Numbered from the stretch's first letter, positions 1 to 13,200 are shown. The stretch is 64,000 bases of DNA from Loxodes magnus (GCA_946699065.1 CAMPDV010000044.1:186001-250000), one strand, 5' to 3'. The notes: generated by a model from the letters alone, not told the origin. Made by a program: numbers and translations.

Positions 1-775
1 CTTCCCATCCTTCGTAAATTTCTTTTGAATACTTTTAATTTTAAATATATGAATAATAAAAGGCTCCTTAAGCGAATTTCACGTTGTTCCTTCCATCAGG
101 AAACACTGTTACATTTTCAGGCCAAATTCCAAATAAGAGCTCAGAAGGATTAAGAGTTCAGTTGAATAAGGTGGAATCTTATGTAGGAAGGGTTCCTAAG
201 TTAATACGCTAAACTACTTCTTCATCAGTCATTTTACTGAGTTCATTTAATCCTAATGTGTTAATAAACAGGCCTCCAACATTAAAAGGAATATAGATAT
301 TATTATTAGGATATGGTTTATAGCTAAGATTTTAATAAGTAAAGTTTTTTATCCCTTCTGCAGTGTTTATAATTACTTTCATATTTCTTTCATAATTGAA
401 AATGAACCAGTACATATTTTGTAAATTTCTAGCTGTTAAGAAATTTTAATCCTATTCATAGGGATAAAAATAAAATTTCTCTATTCTGTAAGGATTATCA
501 TATAGTTCATTATACATGTCTTTATCCTGCTAAACCCAATGATTTTTGTTAATGAACGATTGTAAGATATTTTTTGTACTCACTTTTATTAGTCCAAAAC
601 CAAGTCCCAAAGCTAGATATAATCCGATTACAATAAAAGCAAGGCTTAGCTTAAACACTAACTTTGCAATATTTCCCATCAATAAATTTTGCAGTTTTGC
701 GTAAAAATAAACTCTTTAGCCATCATCTTCTTAAACTAAGTTAGGATACTCTTTTTCGTTTTCCTCTCTTTACAT
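1..775 (-). CDS. Single-pass membrane protein, unknown function (3' end outside window)
   Basis: Unrecognised protein, at least 258 residues, start ATG at 775-773, running off the left edge. Seen: a charged N-terminus of about 30 residues, then one hydrophobic segment at about residues 37-65 rich in Leu, Ile, Phe and Gly. After it comes a long hydrophilic region rich in Asn and Tyr that holds NFT, NLS, NWT and NVT glycosylation-type sequons. There is no cleavable-looking signal peptide, so a type II topology with the C-terminal part outside is the natural reading (inference). TAA and TAG are used for Gln throughout, and TGA encodes Trp in one of the NWT sequons. No intron is needed. The next gene upstream, the K+ channel, is on the same strand about 0.8 kb away. 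No family could be assigned. Confidence 0.75.
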
Positions 776-1558
776 ATTTGTAAGTAAAATTATATTTATT
801 AAATTTTATTCTATCCAAATTTAAATATTCCAAGATAATAAATCTTCTTAATTTTCATCTAAGTATATAAGTTAAATATTTACTAACAAAAACTCTAAAA
901 ACCTTCCTTATTTATTTTGAAATATCATGAAGAAATCAGATAATACTTTGGCTAGTAGACAATGAGAGGTTAGTAATATGAATGTTCTCAGTCAGTTTTA
1001 ATATGCAATTAGATGGATTTTATTTTATCTATCATAATAAGAAATTTTTATTAATCACGTGCTGTTCTATTACAAGCTATGTTGCCCTTCCTTTATATGA
1101 AGCTTGAAACTAAGGACTAAACCTGCTAGGAAATGTAAAATTTGAATCTGAGAGTTTTTTACTTAAATTAAAGCTTTTAATTAAAATTATCCTTCTAATT
1201 AAAAGCAGGAAAATACTAAAGAAGTATTTAGATAGATAGTATAATTGAAGTATAGCCAAAGCTTTAAATTTATAGCTGTTCATTATCTATATACCAGCAT
1301 TTTAGTGACATATGTTAATATTAACAGGAATATTTAATAGTGATGAATTCTTTATTATAAGTAAGCAGAAATGAATGATTTTAAATTTGCTAACTAGAAT
1401 AGAGTCACTTATAAAAGTGAATATATAGTAGTTGATAGCATATGATTACACAGAATAAATTTATCTATGATATAAGATTTTTATTTTATAGCTTCCACAG
1501 TTTATAAAAAGAAGATTGACTGATGGATTTCTATTGCTTAGTATAATATGAAAGAATA
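776..1558. other. Intergenic stretch
   Basis: AT-rich spacer between two minus-strand genes. It holds a perfect inverted repeat (see 1173-1206). I see no gene with support and no tRNA-like cloverleaf. Confidence 0.5.
1173..1206. repeat. 11-bp perfect inverted repeat
   Basis: GCTTTTAATTA at 1173-1183 is the exact reverse complement of TAATTAAAAGC at 1196-1206, with a 12-nt loop. It lies about 0.35 kb downstream of the K+ channel stop. In such AT-rich DNA it could be chance, and no function is claimed. Confidence 0.45.
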
Positions 1559-4192
1559 TCAAAAATTAAATTTAAATATAGTTTCTTCTTCAACTTCTTA
1601 TAGTCCTTAGTTGTTTTATTAAGCTTCCCAACCTTCTTTCATCTTCTGATATTCCAGCTTTAACTTTTCCAAGTAAATTAATTTTAATTCTCAGGAACAA
1701 ATTGCTTTGCATTTTAAATTTTCCTTTAATTATTTAGCCTTTTCTTAAATCTTAAATTCTTTATTTGTTATCTATGTTAGGAGCTCCTATGCTTTCATCT
1801 TCATAGCAATAGTTTTGCGAATCAAAGTTTTCCTTCTTAATTGATGGATCTTTGCAAAATTATTTACTTTCTTGCTTAAAAATTCTATTTTTATAGGTTT
1901 AGGATTCATTATAAAGAATCGAATTACTTTCGTTGTTTTCGACTCTTTATGATTAGTACTTATAACTACCTTATTTCTAAAATGAGTTAAGTGTTCTTTG
2001 TGGGTCTAAAGCAATAGAATCTCAATTACTTCAAGATTAGAACTAAATATCGTCTCCATGACTTGAAAAACGCCTTGTCTATAAATTGCTTTCATTTTCA
2101 TCCTCCTTTTACTTCTCAGACCGCAAAAGCTAATTAATTTAAAAATCTCCTGATTATTAGAAATAACTTACTGCTAAATTTTTGCATCTTCTTTCCTAAA
2201 GGAGATTCATAAATTATCTCTTTTAATTAATTTTTATTAGTTTTTTTTTTAATATCAACAGAAGAATCGCTTGAAAGCCCTATTTAGCTAGATAGATAGG
2301 TTATAAATTTAGCTTACTTGTAATTAAGTTTGCTTTTGTACTTTTCAAATCTTATAGCTTTGCTATCTACTTTCGATTTCTAACTTAGCTGGTCTTTTGT
2401 ATCGACTTAAATATCTACTTGTGAAGCCTAGGTTTCATGATAATATAATTGAGAAGAATTTTAATTTGATGATGAAATTTTAGAAAAAGATGATTAGTCT
2501 TCGTTATCATCAAACTCTGAATCTGAATCTGAATCTTCGTATTAAGACGAATTTTAGAAAGAAGAACTTTATTTCTCGAAACCTTATGGTTACTGCTTAT
2601 TTTGCAGTAGCCATTAATTTTACTTTATGAATTTATCTTCTGTCAACTATAGTCAGCCTGAACCATTTTTTTAAGGAGATTCATATTGTAATTTTTAAAA
2701 CAACGAGGTTGCTTTACGGTTTACATCATAAAAACCTAAATAATACCCTTATTTCCCTAATAAGCTTTGCAAATTGAAGTCTATTCTATGAACAATTTTG
2801 TGAATTTCCTCGTTAAAATCGTTATTTGATTCCTCATATTTAAGCTTTTCTATTTCTGTGGTTAAATTGAACCCCTCTATTCTACAATAATTTAACTTAC
2901 TTTTTACTTTTTTTTCACTAATCCAATGCTCTGTAAAAATGTCACTCTTGTAGTCTATATAAAGGTAAATCTCTAAAATTGATTGGGGTTTAAACTTTTA
3001 AGGTTTTAGATATTTTTTTCCATTAAGCTAATGATTATAGCAAATCTCCAAGCCTCTTCTCAAACCTTTTCTTTAATTAATATCCATGAATAAAATCTAG
3101 AACCTTCTATTCCCTGTAACTCATTGTGACAAAATGATTGGTGTTATTTACCAAAAAAGAGATAAAAAGATGACCACCAAATGCGGACATAATACAACAG
3201 ATTCTTCCAAACATCGTACTGGGAACAAAGTCTCCATAGCCAATCGTAGTACATGTGACAATGAGTAGATATAAGCAATTATCGTAAGTATCTAATCTAT
3301 GATCTGCGCTATCTCAATGATTTAATGATTTTACTCCTCGTTCCATGATCATTAAAATATAGGCGCATATGCATAATAAGCCTGACATTCCGAAAATCAA
3401 TCCGTAGCTTAAATTTTTATAGTACCAAGATCTAATGTAGAATTTATAATCAATTTGAATGTTATGAAGCTTTAGTAGCAGCTTTCCTAACTAGGAATAC
3501 GCTATACTTTAGTAAACCAGAATGTTGAAAAATCAATGAATTCTTAGAAACATCAAAGTAGAAAGCCATACTCTACTCTCTTTACATCTTTCATAAAATT
3601 AATCTCCATTCACTCCTTCAATAAAAGGAGGAACATGAATTAAGAAAATGATTCAATGTAAAATAGTATTTCTAATCTCTTTCCAATTAAAATTAGAACT
3701 ATTCTTAGGGTATCTATAATTGACTCTCAGTAAGAAAGATTATTATTAGAATCTTTGAAATATAAGCAAGCATCCAAACAAATTCAGCACTATTATGATT
3801 ATTCGGAACAATTCAATGAATGCTATTTAAGTATCTGAGAGTTAGTTTCTATGACTCCAATTTATTTCTTCTGAAATTACGTTGAGAATGACGGTTATAA
3901 AAGCTAGAACTGAAATTTTTTTATCCCCCTTAACTATATTAGAAGAAAGTAGAATAATCATCAGTATATCCTTGAATATATAATTAGGAGGTACCCACTT
4001 TTACTTATATATTAGCCAATTATGCTAATACATCAAATCTCTATCTTTAGAGTTTTCGAAGACATTATAAATCATTCCATAGAAAGACTTCATCTAAAAT
4101 GACTTGTTAAAATCTACCTAATAAGTGGGTTGAGATTACTTCTATTAGACTCTTCGAAAATTAGTTACTGACTGTCTTTGTCTTCTAATCAT
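1559..4192 (-). CDS. SK-type (small-conductance, Ca2+-activated-like) potassium channel
   Basis: K+ channel subunit of about 853 residues. Seen: cytoplasmic N-terminus of about 80 residues, several hydrophobic segments between residues 90 and 285, then a pore with the selectivity filter TIGYGDFVP near residue 315 and an S6 segment. The pore, lack of an Arg-rich S4 and the post-S6 helix resemble SK/IK channels. The tail has a basic region where SK channels bind calmodulin, an acidic Ser/Asp stretch and a C-terminal coiled coil. Three introns restore one frame: 2971-2995 (25 nt, atypical GTTT donor, least certain), 2150-2171 (22 nt) and 1945-1969 (25 nt, ends AAAG). The spliced length is 854 codons including TGA. 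TGA encodes Trp 44 codons before the TGA stop. Calcium gating and calmodulin binding are inferences from family. Confidence 0.85.
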
Positions 4193-4533
4193 TTATAATA
4201 GATAATAATTTAATTAGAGTTTTAATTTTACTTTAATAACATTAGTTAGCCCTTTAATTCAAGTTAATTTGCCTCCCTTTACTTAATTACCTGCACAAAA
4301 TATCTAAACACTCAGCACTTTCACATAATTATTTTAAGTCTTGCGTTTTATTTTTTACTTAATGATTCCAAAAACGGCTAGTTAGATAAATATGGGAATA
4401 CTGAAATTTTAGATTAGGTGATTGAATGTGGATATTACTTTGCGTAGAATAGTAATTAACTAGCTAGTTTATTTAAAAATAGCTTTGTATACTCCATATT
4501 TCTAGGTATTTAGTAAATAGTTAAGAGAATAAA
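4193..4533. other. Divergent intergenic region
   Basis: 341 bp between the divergently transcribed K+ channel (-) and Gln-rich gene (+). It presumably holds both promoters. I recognise no motif in it. Confidence 0.5.
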
Positions 4534-6027
4534 ATGCAAAAGGGAACTGCTATTTTTACAGAATCTTAAAAAGGATCTTAGTTAACTTTAGAGTAGATTA
4601 TTGAGTAGAAGTTGCCCACTCATTCTCCTGTGTGGTATAAGAAAATCTCGAGAAATAAAACTAGTTATAGACCTTTATCTGCAAATACTAAATCGAGCTT
4701 GGCTTTAAAAAGCTAACTTAGGTAATAAAATTAACTTATAAGCTAAAAGTCTTAAACGATTGTTTAGAGGATTTAGAATCTAATTGATCTAAAGAATATG
4801 TACATGGAGGGGATGATGATGCAACCTAATAAAATAAGCATGTAAAAGGAAAGCAGGAAATTAAGTCCTAAGTAATAAAGTATTTCTAAGAAAAATTCAG
4901 TCAAATAGCTATAAGAAAGTACTAATACTTCGAAATAATGAAAAATCAGTTAAAAACCTTATATCAAAATCAGAATCGACCTCATTAAGTAGAACTCAAA
5001 AAAGCAAAGTTTTCTCAAATCTCGATAGTTATCGAACTAAAGAGAATCAGTTAATAATTAGGATCAATTAATCATTAAAAATTTAGAATTGAATTCCTAA
5101 GATCATAATGCTCATCATTTTCATAAGTGAAGTTTAAGTCATCAGTCTTAGGATGGCACTCCAAGATCATTCAATACTACTAATTAAAAGCAAGGCTCTA
5201 AGAATTTTGACTTTGACAATTCTAGATTATAAAGTGCATACTCTAGAAAAACTTAGTTAAACACCTAGCGAACCTCAATGGAAGAAAAAATAATTTAAAG
5301 CAAGACACTCATTAAGCAGAGATATAAGCAGAACCATTGGGATATACAAACTAATGATAGTTAATCCAAAAGATAACAAAAATCTAAATATGCGAAAGAG
5401 TATTTGAATCTTTAGTAGATGTTCCAAAGATATAAAGCTTTTTATTAAAGAACAAATGATAATAAAGTTCTAGACTTTGTAAAGCCTTAAAGCCTAACTA
5501 TGAATCATAACTATAGTGAAAATTTATAGACAGGAAAAATTAATTAAACTTAAAGAAACCTGCAAACAGATTAAGACTAGATTCCATAAATCTAAATGTT
5601 CCAAGTTTTAGGATAATGTATGGGCTAATAAAGTAACAAAGAAACACAAATTAATTTACTTGTTAATGGAAGCTAAAATAGCTTAGGAAAGCAAAGCTCT
5701 TATGCTGAGTTATAGGATTCAACTAAAAAGGAAAAATGAAAATAGAATTATGCTGATAAAATACTGGGAAGATAAAAAAGACCTAAAAAAAAATAAAAGA
5801 CAAAAGCTCCTTATACAATGAAGCAAGAAAGACTAATTCAAAGTGGAGAAAATTTACTATAAAGGTCTACGTAAGCAAAGACCTTTAAAATTCATAAAAT
5901 AGCAATGAATAACAATATTGGCTTTTAAAAAGAAGATAATAGAATGTCTTTTAAAATTCAAATACCAGATATTCAAAGTTACAAATAGAAAAGCGAGGAG
6001 GAAATATCTAGATCAAGAAATTCATGA
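4534..6027 (+). CDS. Gln/Ser/Lys-rich protein, unknown function
   Basis: Uninterrupted frame of 498 codons from an ATG in an A-rich context (aaaATG) to TGA. It encodes 497 residues that are mostly hydrophilic and low complexity: many Gln (largely TAA/TAG), Ser, Lys and Asn, no hydrophobic segment and no recognised domain. The composition suggests an intrinsically disordered protein, perhaps a cytoskeletal or scaffold component (inference). No intron is needed. The strong purine bias of the plus strand and consistent use of TAA/TAG inside hydrophilic stretches support this frame over the antisense one. In-frame TGA codons are read as Trp, the last one more than 100 codons before the stop. Confidence 0.7.
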
Positions 6028-7077
6028 GCTAACCTTTAAATTTCTTTAATTATTAACTTCTCTAAAATAAATAAATTTTACAGCAAAAAATAGAAATAAC
6101 CAAAATTAAAGTAAAAATCAATATTAATAGCATAATTTTTATGAAACCAATAATTACTTCTTTTTTACTATTAATGAGGATAAACTAAATATTAAGTTTA
6201 AATAATCGCAAAACCTGTATTAGATAAGCTTAAAAGCATTTTAAACCTGTGTAAGTTATACGATTATAATATTATACTTAGATAGAAGAAGAAGATTAAA
6301 TAGTGTCTAAAAAAGTAAACAGTAAGGCTATTAGCATGAGTAGTATCACATAAGAAAAGATATTTTTTGGGATATCTTTTTTATATAATAAATATTTAAA
6401 GATTTTAGATAATAAAGTGTGATATTACTGCTGCAGATAATATTGATTATATCTTATAAAAGTACCTAGTATACTAAGCTATCTTTTGTACTTCGTTTAA
6501 TATTTAGAAGAAGGAATTATGTTAATAAGAGTAATGTTTTATTTGGAATTTGAAGAAGTACTCAAAGTGTATAATTACTAAACTGGAATATTTTTATTTA
6601 ATAAAAGGTTTCAATAAAAAAGTTTAAAGTTAAAGCATTATTTGATCAATATATTATGAACCAGTTAAGGTAGGAAGAATATAGAATAGTCCTTATTTAT
6701 ATTGAAATAATCCTTAGAAATTAGTTCTAATGAAATACTTGATTTCTATACTTTTAAGAGAATTAGAACGCTTTGAAATGATTTAAAATAGGAATAATTA
6801 ATTTTAGAAGCTTTATTTTCACATTCCTTAATTCACTAAAAAGAAGCCTAATAGTAAGGAAAATCCTCAAAGATAAAATTAGAAAGGCTACTGATGATAG
6901 ATAGACGAACTTCGTTTTAGTTTGACTGTTCAATTAAATTAAGTCTAAGCAGTTTTCAAGCTGAAAATATTATTAGTTTGATATTCTTTTATCTCAATAT
7001 AATGATATAACCAATCTCACTAACAACACTCTTTATCTACTCTTCATTAACTAAGTAAATGCTTGCTTAACTTTATA
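6028..7077. other. Intergenic stretch with one weak ORF
   Basis: AT-rich spacer between two plus-strand genes. A plus-strand frame 6730-6981 (83 residues, Lys/Gln/Asn-rich, ATG to TGA) could be a small gene. Because only TGA stops a frame here, open frames of this size are expected by chance, so I do not call it. A short hairpin lies at 6355-6380. Confidence 0.4.
6355..6380. repeat. 9-bp hairpin followed by T-run
   Basis: AAAAGATAT at 6355-6363 and ATATCTTTT at 6372-6380 are exact reverse complements around an 8-nt loop, and the right arm runs on into more Ts. It lies about 330 bp downstream of the Gln-rich gene. No function can be shown. Confidence 0.4.
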
Positions 7078-7963
7078 ATGAAACTGAATAGAAATCTTAT
7101 TTGGTTAAAGAGATACGAGAATACTAATCTAGAAGGTATTTACTAACACTTTAGTAAATATAAATAAAGAGTATTTAAAGGATAAAAGAGCTAGAATATA
7201 AATGTATAATAAGCAAGAATTATGTAATTTGCAGTACCAAGAAAGAGATTTACTAAAGAGTGAAAATAACCTTCTTAGATAAGAAATCCATAGACTGTAA
7301 AGCTTTATTAAAAACCCTAAGTAAATTTCAGTTCCTTATGATGATACTTAGATTCTTCTAGATTAAACTCTTTTGTAAAGACTTCATATTGACTTTTTAG
7401 AAAAGGAGTGTTCAGGACTTGAAGAAAGGTATGAAGATTTGCTGGAAACTTATTAAAAGGATTTACAAAAAATGAATAAGGCTTCTTATGAATTGAAAGA
7501 AAGCTCTTACTTAGAAAATTCTTTAGAGGTTATTTAGAAAAAAAACTAGCAACTTGAAAAATAACTAGCTGATATTAGCAAAAACCATGCTTAATTGTTA
7601 AATTAAATGAAGATGAAATATTATGAGTAATAGGCTTTAATTTCTAATAATAGAAGCGAAGATAAAAATAATCTAACTCAAAGCTATAATCAAAAGCAAG
7701 CATTAAAAGCACTTCAAACTCCTAAAAAAGAACTGGATTTTGATATTAATAATATAAAGCAACTTTAAGCAATGAATACTTAACAACCTCTGCATAATAA
7801 AAAGCTCTCTACTCCTTTAAGATCTTCAAGAGTAATAATAAAAGATCAGAATAATATATTTTAATAATAATCTGAATAGATGATCAAGCAACAATTTTAG
7901 ATTTCTAAAACATCAAGCCAAAATGGAAATCTCTTTAATTAAGTAAATTAAAAGAAATAATGA
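7078..7963 (+). CDS. Coiled-coil protein, unknown function
   Basis: Protein of 288 residues. Seen: ATG at 7078, a 19-nt intron at 7136-7154 (GTATTT...TTTAG with an internal CTAAC branch-like site), then an open frame to TGA at 7961-7963. Residues from about 20 to 165 form a Leu/Glu/Lys/Gln heptad-rich coiled coil. The last 120 residues are Gln/Ser/Asn-rich and probably disordered. Removing the intron joins the starting exon smoothly to the coiled coil. A start at the internal ATG 7202 would need no intron but would cut the coiled coil. No homologue recognised. The tail-to-tail neighbour is the DUSP gene on the other strand. Confidence 0.7.
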
Positions 7964-8915
7964 AAAGAGTTCCATGATCAGATCTGAACTTTAAAACTGT
8001 TTTATCTATTTTCATTTATTTTACTTGCTTCTTAGTTTCAATAACTTATTAGGCATTCTTATATATAAGATACTTCACTTAAAATTAAGGTCTAAAGCAT
8101 AGAAAATCAAAGTTAGATTCTATGTTACACATTAATGACTCTATATACAAAACATCTTCACTTTTTACTATAGAACATAACTCTTTAAATCCTTTATAAT
8201 TATAAAATTAATATACATTGCTAGCTTTAATAACTTATAAAGTATAGATTTTCATATGATTAGGGATTAAAAATTAGACTCACTATCTATCCCTATATTA
8301 AAAGTATTTATGACAATTCCTAAAGCACTATTTTTAAGAGTTATCATTTAAGTATCAAAACGAATGCTAATTGAGGGTTAGATAAAAAGATGAAGATATA
8401 AACTAAACAGAAAATGAAGGAAACATTAGATGAAAGATATAACTTCCTATTAATAAAGATTGACAAAGCAAAAGTATAAATTAACGAGTAGAATCCAACT
8501 TTTCATTATTTTCATATACTGATAAATTTTGATTATTATATGACGATATTATTTCATTGCTATAATAAATCACTTTATTTTAGACTACTTTATTTACTAA
8601 TTTAGTCTATTAATACTGAAAAAATTAATAAGATAATCTCAAATATCGATATAGTTTAAAAAAATCTATTAGAACTTTTTTTAAGAAGTTAAACCAGCTG
8701 GTTTTATAAAAGAAAATCCAAACAGTTTTTTTAAATTAAAACTCATAATTAAGCACGTTTTACTAGCCAATTTTCTTCATTAGTTTATTAAACTTTCATC
8801 TAGTAGAATTTCGAGAGTATTCAGTTTAGAAATATAAATTTAATCTCCTACTTATTCTATCTGGCTAAGATTAAGCTATAATTTAATTAAGAAGAAACTT
8901 AGCATTCATGAATAA
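7964..8915. other. Convergent intergenic region
   Basis: Lies between the coiled-coil gene (+) and the DUSP gene (-), which face each other. Plus-strand frames here are open for long stretches (for example from about 8382) but have no recognisable features. Confidence 0.4.
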
Positions 8916-10261
8916 TCAAATATAGATTATTAGGAATTTATATGTAGAACTTTAGGGAAAAGGATAATTACTATAGCTTTATTTTAAAAGGCATATTAGA
9001 GCAACCTCATTATGCTTTATTTGCGGAAAATCAAATTCTACTAACTTATTTTTAGATTAGATAATTTGCGTAAGCAAAGAGTGAATAGTTTTATTTTAAT
9101 ATTGTAGCGTAAAATTGAAACTTTAAAATTTCTAAATTCAGTTGTATTTTTTAATTCCCTTAAAAGATCCATTTGGAAACTGATAACTCTCTATTATATG
9201 AAATTCTTACGTGTTAATCTAGGTTAACCTTTACCAATGTTGCTATAGTAATAGGATTTCTAATAATAACTTTGCTTATCATTACTTTTTTAATTTTCCT
9301 ATTATTAAACTGGATTCTTATTAGTGGATGTTTGCATTTCCATATTATCTTTTTATTAAAATTCATTGCTGATTTGCTTCATTTTTGCTAATTAATTCTT
9401 GCCGCTTGGATTTCCTTATTTAAGAGGTGAGTTTTCCTAACTTTTTGGATTTCCATTTTAGGAAATTTTTTAAGGACCTGTTCTGTTCTATGAAGAGCTT
9501 CTTAACTTATGGATTTTTTACGAGTTTATTACCAGAGGATTTCCCATACCAATGTATTAATAAGGACTCTAATCTACCACATTTCCATATCTATTGTTTC
9601 TGATAGGATTTTAGGAAATTGTCTAAGCTTTAGGTGGAGTATTCTAAACTTAGGAATATTTGTGAGGGCTAGATTGCTTTTGTTAAGTTTTCTCTTCTTC
9701 TTGTTTAAGTGAATTTATAGACTCATTTTGCTTTTTGGCAGAGGATTATTATTAATTACTATTGGCATTCTATTTACTATGTCCTTATCTTCTCTAATTA
9801 AAGTCAAATAACTTACAAGTCTCATCTCATAATTTTGTAATTACCGCTGAAATCCAAAATTTGGAAAAGTATCCCTGTGCTTGCTTTTGCAGTAATTAAA
9901 AGCTTCTTGATAGCCTCATCCTTTATAGATTAAATAAGCAATAATCATAGTTGAGCTTCTGGAAATTCCTGCCATGCTATATATTAAAATAGTACCAATG
10001 AACAAAAACTCTTCCATCATTTTTTAGAGCATTATCTATTCATTTAACAGCAGTATCAAAATATTTGCTAATATTCTCAGTAGGAAAATCTAAAATTCTA
10101 AACTATTTGTATTCGAAATTGCTCGGGAAAGGCTTGGGGAGTCCGAAAGCAGCAACTAAAACATGTGTAATCCTATGTCGTTTCAGCAAATTAAGGTTTT
10201 GAGCAGCTTGGCAATTTCCAAGAAATAGATTATCTATAATTTAATCACATGTAGCGTACAT
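8916..10261 (-). CDS. Dual-specificity protein phosphatase with long disordered tail
   Basis: Atypical DUSP of 427 residues. Seen: a domain of about 145 residues opening with DNLFLGN and VLVAAFGLP, then the signature HCMAGISRSS (catalytic Cys, P-loop Arg) and general-acid candidate Asp in ILDFP. The remaining 280 residues are Gln/Asn/Ser/Lys-rich and look disordered. Three introns: 9977-9995 (19 nt, splitting the catalytic Cys codon as TG|C), 9794-9816 (23 nt) and 9191-9210 (20 nt). The spliced frame is 428 codons including TGA. A plus-strand reading of the tail looks like a membrane protein only because it is the antisense of a Gln-rich region. A close paralogue lies at 31966-33053. Function by family: dephosphorylation of phospho-Ser/Thr/Tyr proteins. 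Confidence 0.9.
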
Positions 10262-13200
10262 CTTTATCTTAGTTATTAAAGAAGATATATTAACAACACA
10301 TAAATGCTCTATATTTATCAATTCATTATTGTATATACTTAGCTCATACATGCATCACTTCTACTATTAATCCTTATTATTAAAATTATTATGCTGCTAA
10401 AGCTAAGATATCCCTATTAACATTTTAAAGAGTTACATCTTCTTTAATTTTTATCTATTGAAGCATTAAGTAAATTGTATTATTACAAGCTTGATTGATA
10501 TTAGATATCTACTAGAGTAAGGATATTTCTTATTATTATATTAATATCTTTTAAAAGATTATGCTAGCTAGTTCTTCGTTCTATCACATATACTATCAAT
10601 TATGTTCCAAGTATGCTAATGATACTCTAAATTTTAAGGATGTAGTTAGAAAAGCTATTTTAAGTGTAGTACAATACGCTTTTTATTTATTTTGGTATAA
10701 TATGTATAGTATGTACTTTAGAAAAGAAGTTATATCTAAGTGTATATTTCATCAGTTTTAATAAACTACTAACACAAAGAGCTTATTATCGTTTTTTTGC
10801 ATTTGCTGTCAGAGATAAATACAAGTAACTAATAATGTTCCTCCTTTTCCTTTTAAAACTAAACTACTTGCTCAAACTTACTTTTATAACCAATACATTA
10901 AAACAGCTTTAATATCCTGAATATCTGATTATAAGTAGTTTTGATACTGTAATTAGTGCAAAATATTGTTCTACTTCTATATGGAAGTTTATAATTCTAT
11001 ACCCTATATTAGCTATTCTGGTAAATACTTAACTGATAATTTTACTTTATATTCATCTATTTATCCTAATAAAATTTATAGCTTTTTGACTGATAAAATA
11101 GCTGATGGATAAAATCAGCACTAATTGCAAGAATTTGGTATTAATAGTAGCTAATGCAATCAATGATATATCTAGATGTCAGTAATCTAAAGTTATAAAT
11201 TAGGTATGAAGTAGCATCATTAGGGGCTTTAAAATAAGAAATAAAGCTTTAGAAAAATAATTGAATAAAGTACTTAATCATCTACTATAGTAGCTAGTTA
11301 TTATCAAAGCAAACAACTTTGTTCTATAGGATAATATTAGTGATTTATCCTTAAGCTACTAATTAGTCAAAAGAGAAAATTAATAGATCTCAAACTAAAA
11401 ATGCATTTCGAAAGGATAAATATTTAGCAAGTAATCTTAGATTTCTTAGATTCTATATTAACAGCGGAAATGATAAAATGAGATGAATGATATCGCAATC
11501 CAATATTACTATTATACAGTTTAGCAAAACTTTTAAAATTTAAGAATAGATGCTTTAGTTCTAGAAATAGCGCTTTTGCATTATACTAACTTCAGTAAGT
11601 AATTATTAAGAATTGAGTGATAAGCAATCCTCTTAGCATTTATATAGCTCATTTTAGCTTTTTATTGAATCTTAAAGATAGTAGTTCATATACTTAAAGC
11701 TAGCAGGATTCTTGATACGAATAAATGTAGATAAATAGTTAGCTTAATTATTAAGTCTTACCTTATTAAGCTAAGTATCAGATTAATATTTCCTAATCTT
11801 AATAACAGTATAAATATTATAAAAATCACTTATTAAATGAATGCTCCTACTAACCTATTAATAGGAAATAAATAAAGCCTCAAACTATCTTATAAGCTCA
11901 TGCATGCATTTCTAAGAATACTTTTACAGTAATAAACATATTAATACAACCTAATTCAAGTATAAATGCATTATCTAGAAGAAAAAGCTAAATACAATTT
12001 AAGATTAAAACTTAAAATTATTAATAGCTTCTAACTAAAAGAAGTAACTAAAGGTATAAGCATTTATCTTCCTTGATTTGGTTAAAGGTATTATTTAATT
12101 AATAACTAATTCAAAGAATTTTATATTTGTAGACTTATCAAGGTATAAAGGGGTTTAAGCATATGATCAAAGGAACTTGTAGAGGTAATTTAAAACTTAG
12201 GAAAAGGGGATAGAGATTAGATTTGGAAACTAACTAAATCTTTAAATAAAGCAATAATTTTAAACTTATTTAGTAACATTTAACTTTAAGGTAAGGACTT
12301 TAAATAAAATTAAAGCTTATTTAAGAGTGTAATAAAAATAGTCTATTAAAAATAACTATAGGATTTATTTCAAAACTAATTAAATACAGGTAAACTAACG
12401 AAATTTCTTGAAAAAGAAGAAAAGGATATATTTAATTTAATGAAGCAGCTAAATACACAATTGAACAAATTTTAAAATCTTTATTGAAAAGAAACATAAG
12501 ATATATTCCAGAATAGGCATAAGTTTAAAATGTAATTAGAGCAATGGATATACAAATGCTAAGTATCTTTTTAAAAAGTGCTTTAAAATTTAAAATATAA
12601 CAGAAGCTAACAAAAAGCAGAATGGTTACTTAAATATATAAACTGATAAAATGATAAATCATCTTAAAATTATTAATACAGCCAATTTATACTTTAAATG
12701 ATATCAATCTTTATACAATAAAAAGTTTATATCATCTGCTTAAAAAATAAATCTACTCTTATCATTTAATATAATAAAAAAAGTATTAAGCGATTTGATC
12801 TTTTTAATTATTTGCTATAAAAGTATTCTAAGAGCAAGAATATAGAAATATTATTGAAAGAAGTAGTCAAATTTAGTAACTTTCGTATTAAAAACAGATT
12901 TGGAAAGCATCATTTATATTTATAAAAAGACAGAGAATAAATAAAGATAGAATGACTTTAAGAATTGAGTTCATAAGTTTATAATTTTAGAATACCTAGT
13001 AAAGATAAATAATTATACAAGCTACATTTAGTTATTAAACTCTCTTATTATCGAGCAATACTTTAAATGCTTAGTGGGTTACTTTAATTTTGTACATCTT
13101 AATTTAAGCAAATTGACAATAGAAAAATGCTTATAACCCAATGCTCAAAAAAGTAGATATTATATTAAGCCAACTAATTTAAGTTTCATGTTTGCTTTCA

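Noticed and set aside
8380..9890. Long plus-strand frame reading as a multi-pass membrane protein
   Set aside because: It is the antisense of the Gln/Asn/Ser-rich tail of the minus-strand DUSP gene. TTA/TTG/CTA antisense codons of a Gln-rich region always look hydrophobic, and the minus-strand frame joins seamlessly to a real phosphatase domain.
10561..11165. Plus-strand open frame starting with a 66-residue standard-code ORF
   Set aside because: No domain, no purine bias on the sense strand and no codon character like the confident genes. Open frames of this size are expected when only TGA stops translation.
12164..12650. Possible Lys/Gln-rich gene with one AAAG-ending intron
   Set aside because: The frame is coherent, but there is no homology and no clear end. 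Not enough to call in a code where frames rarely close.
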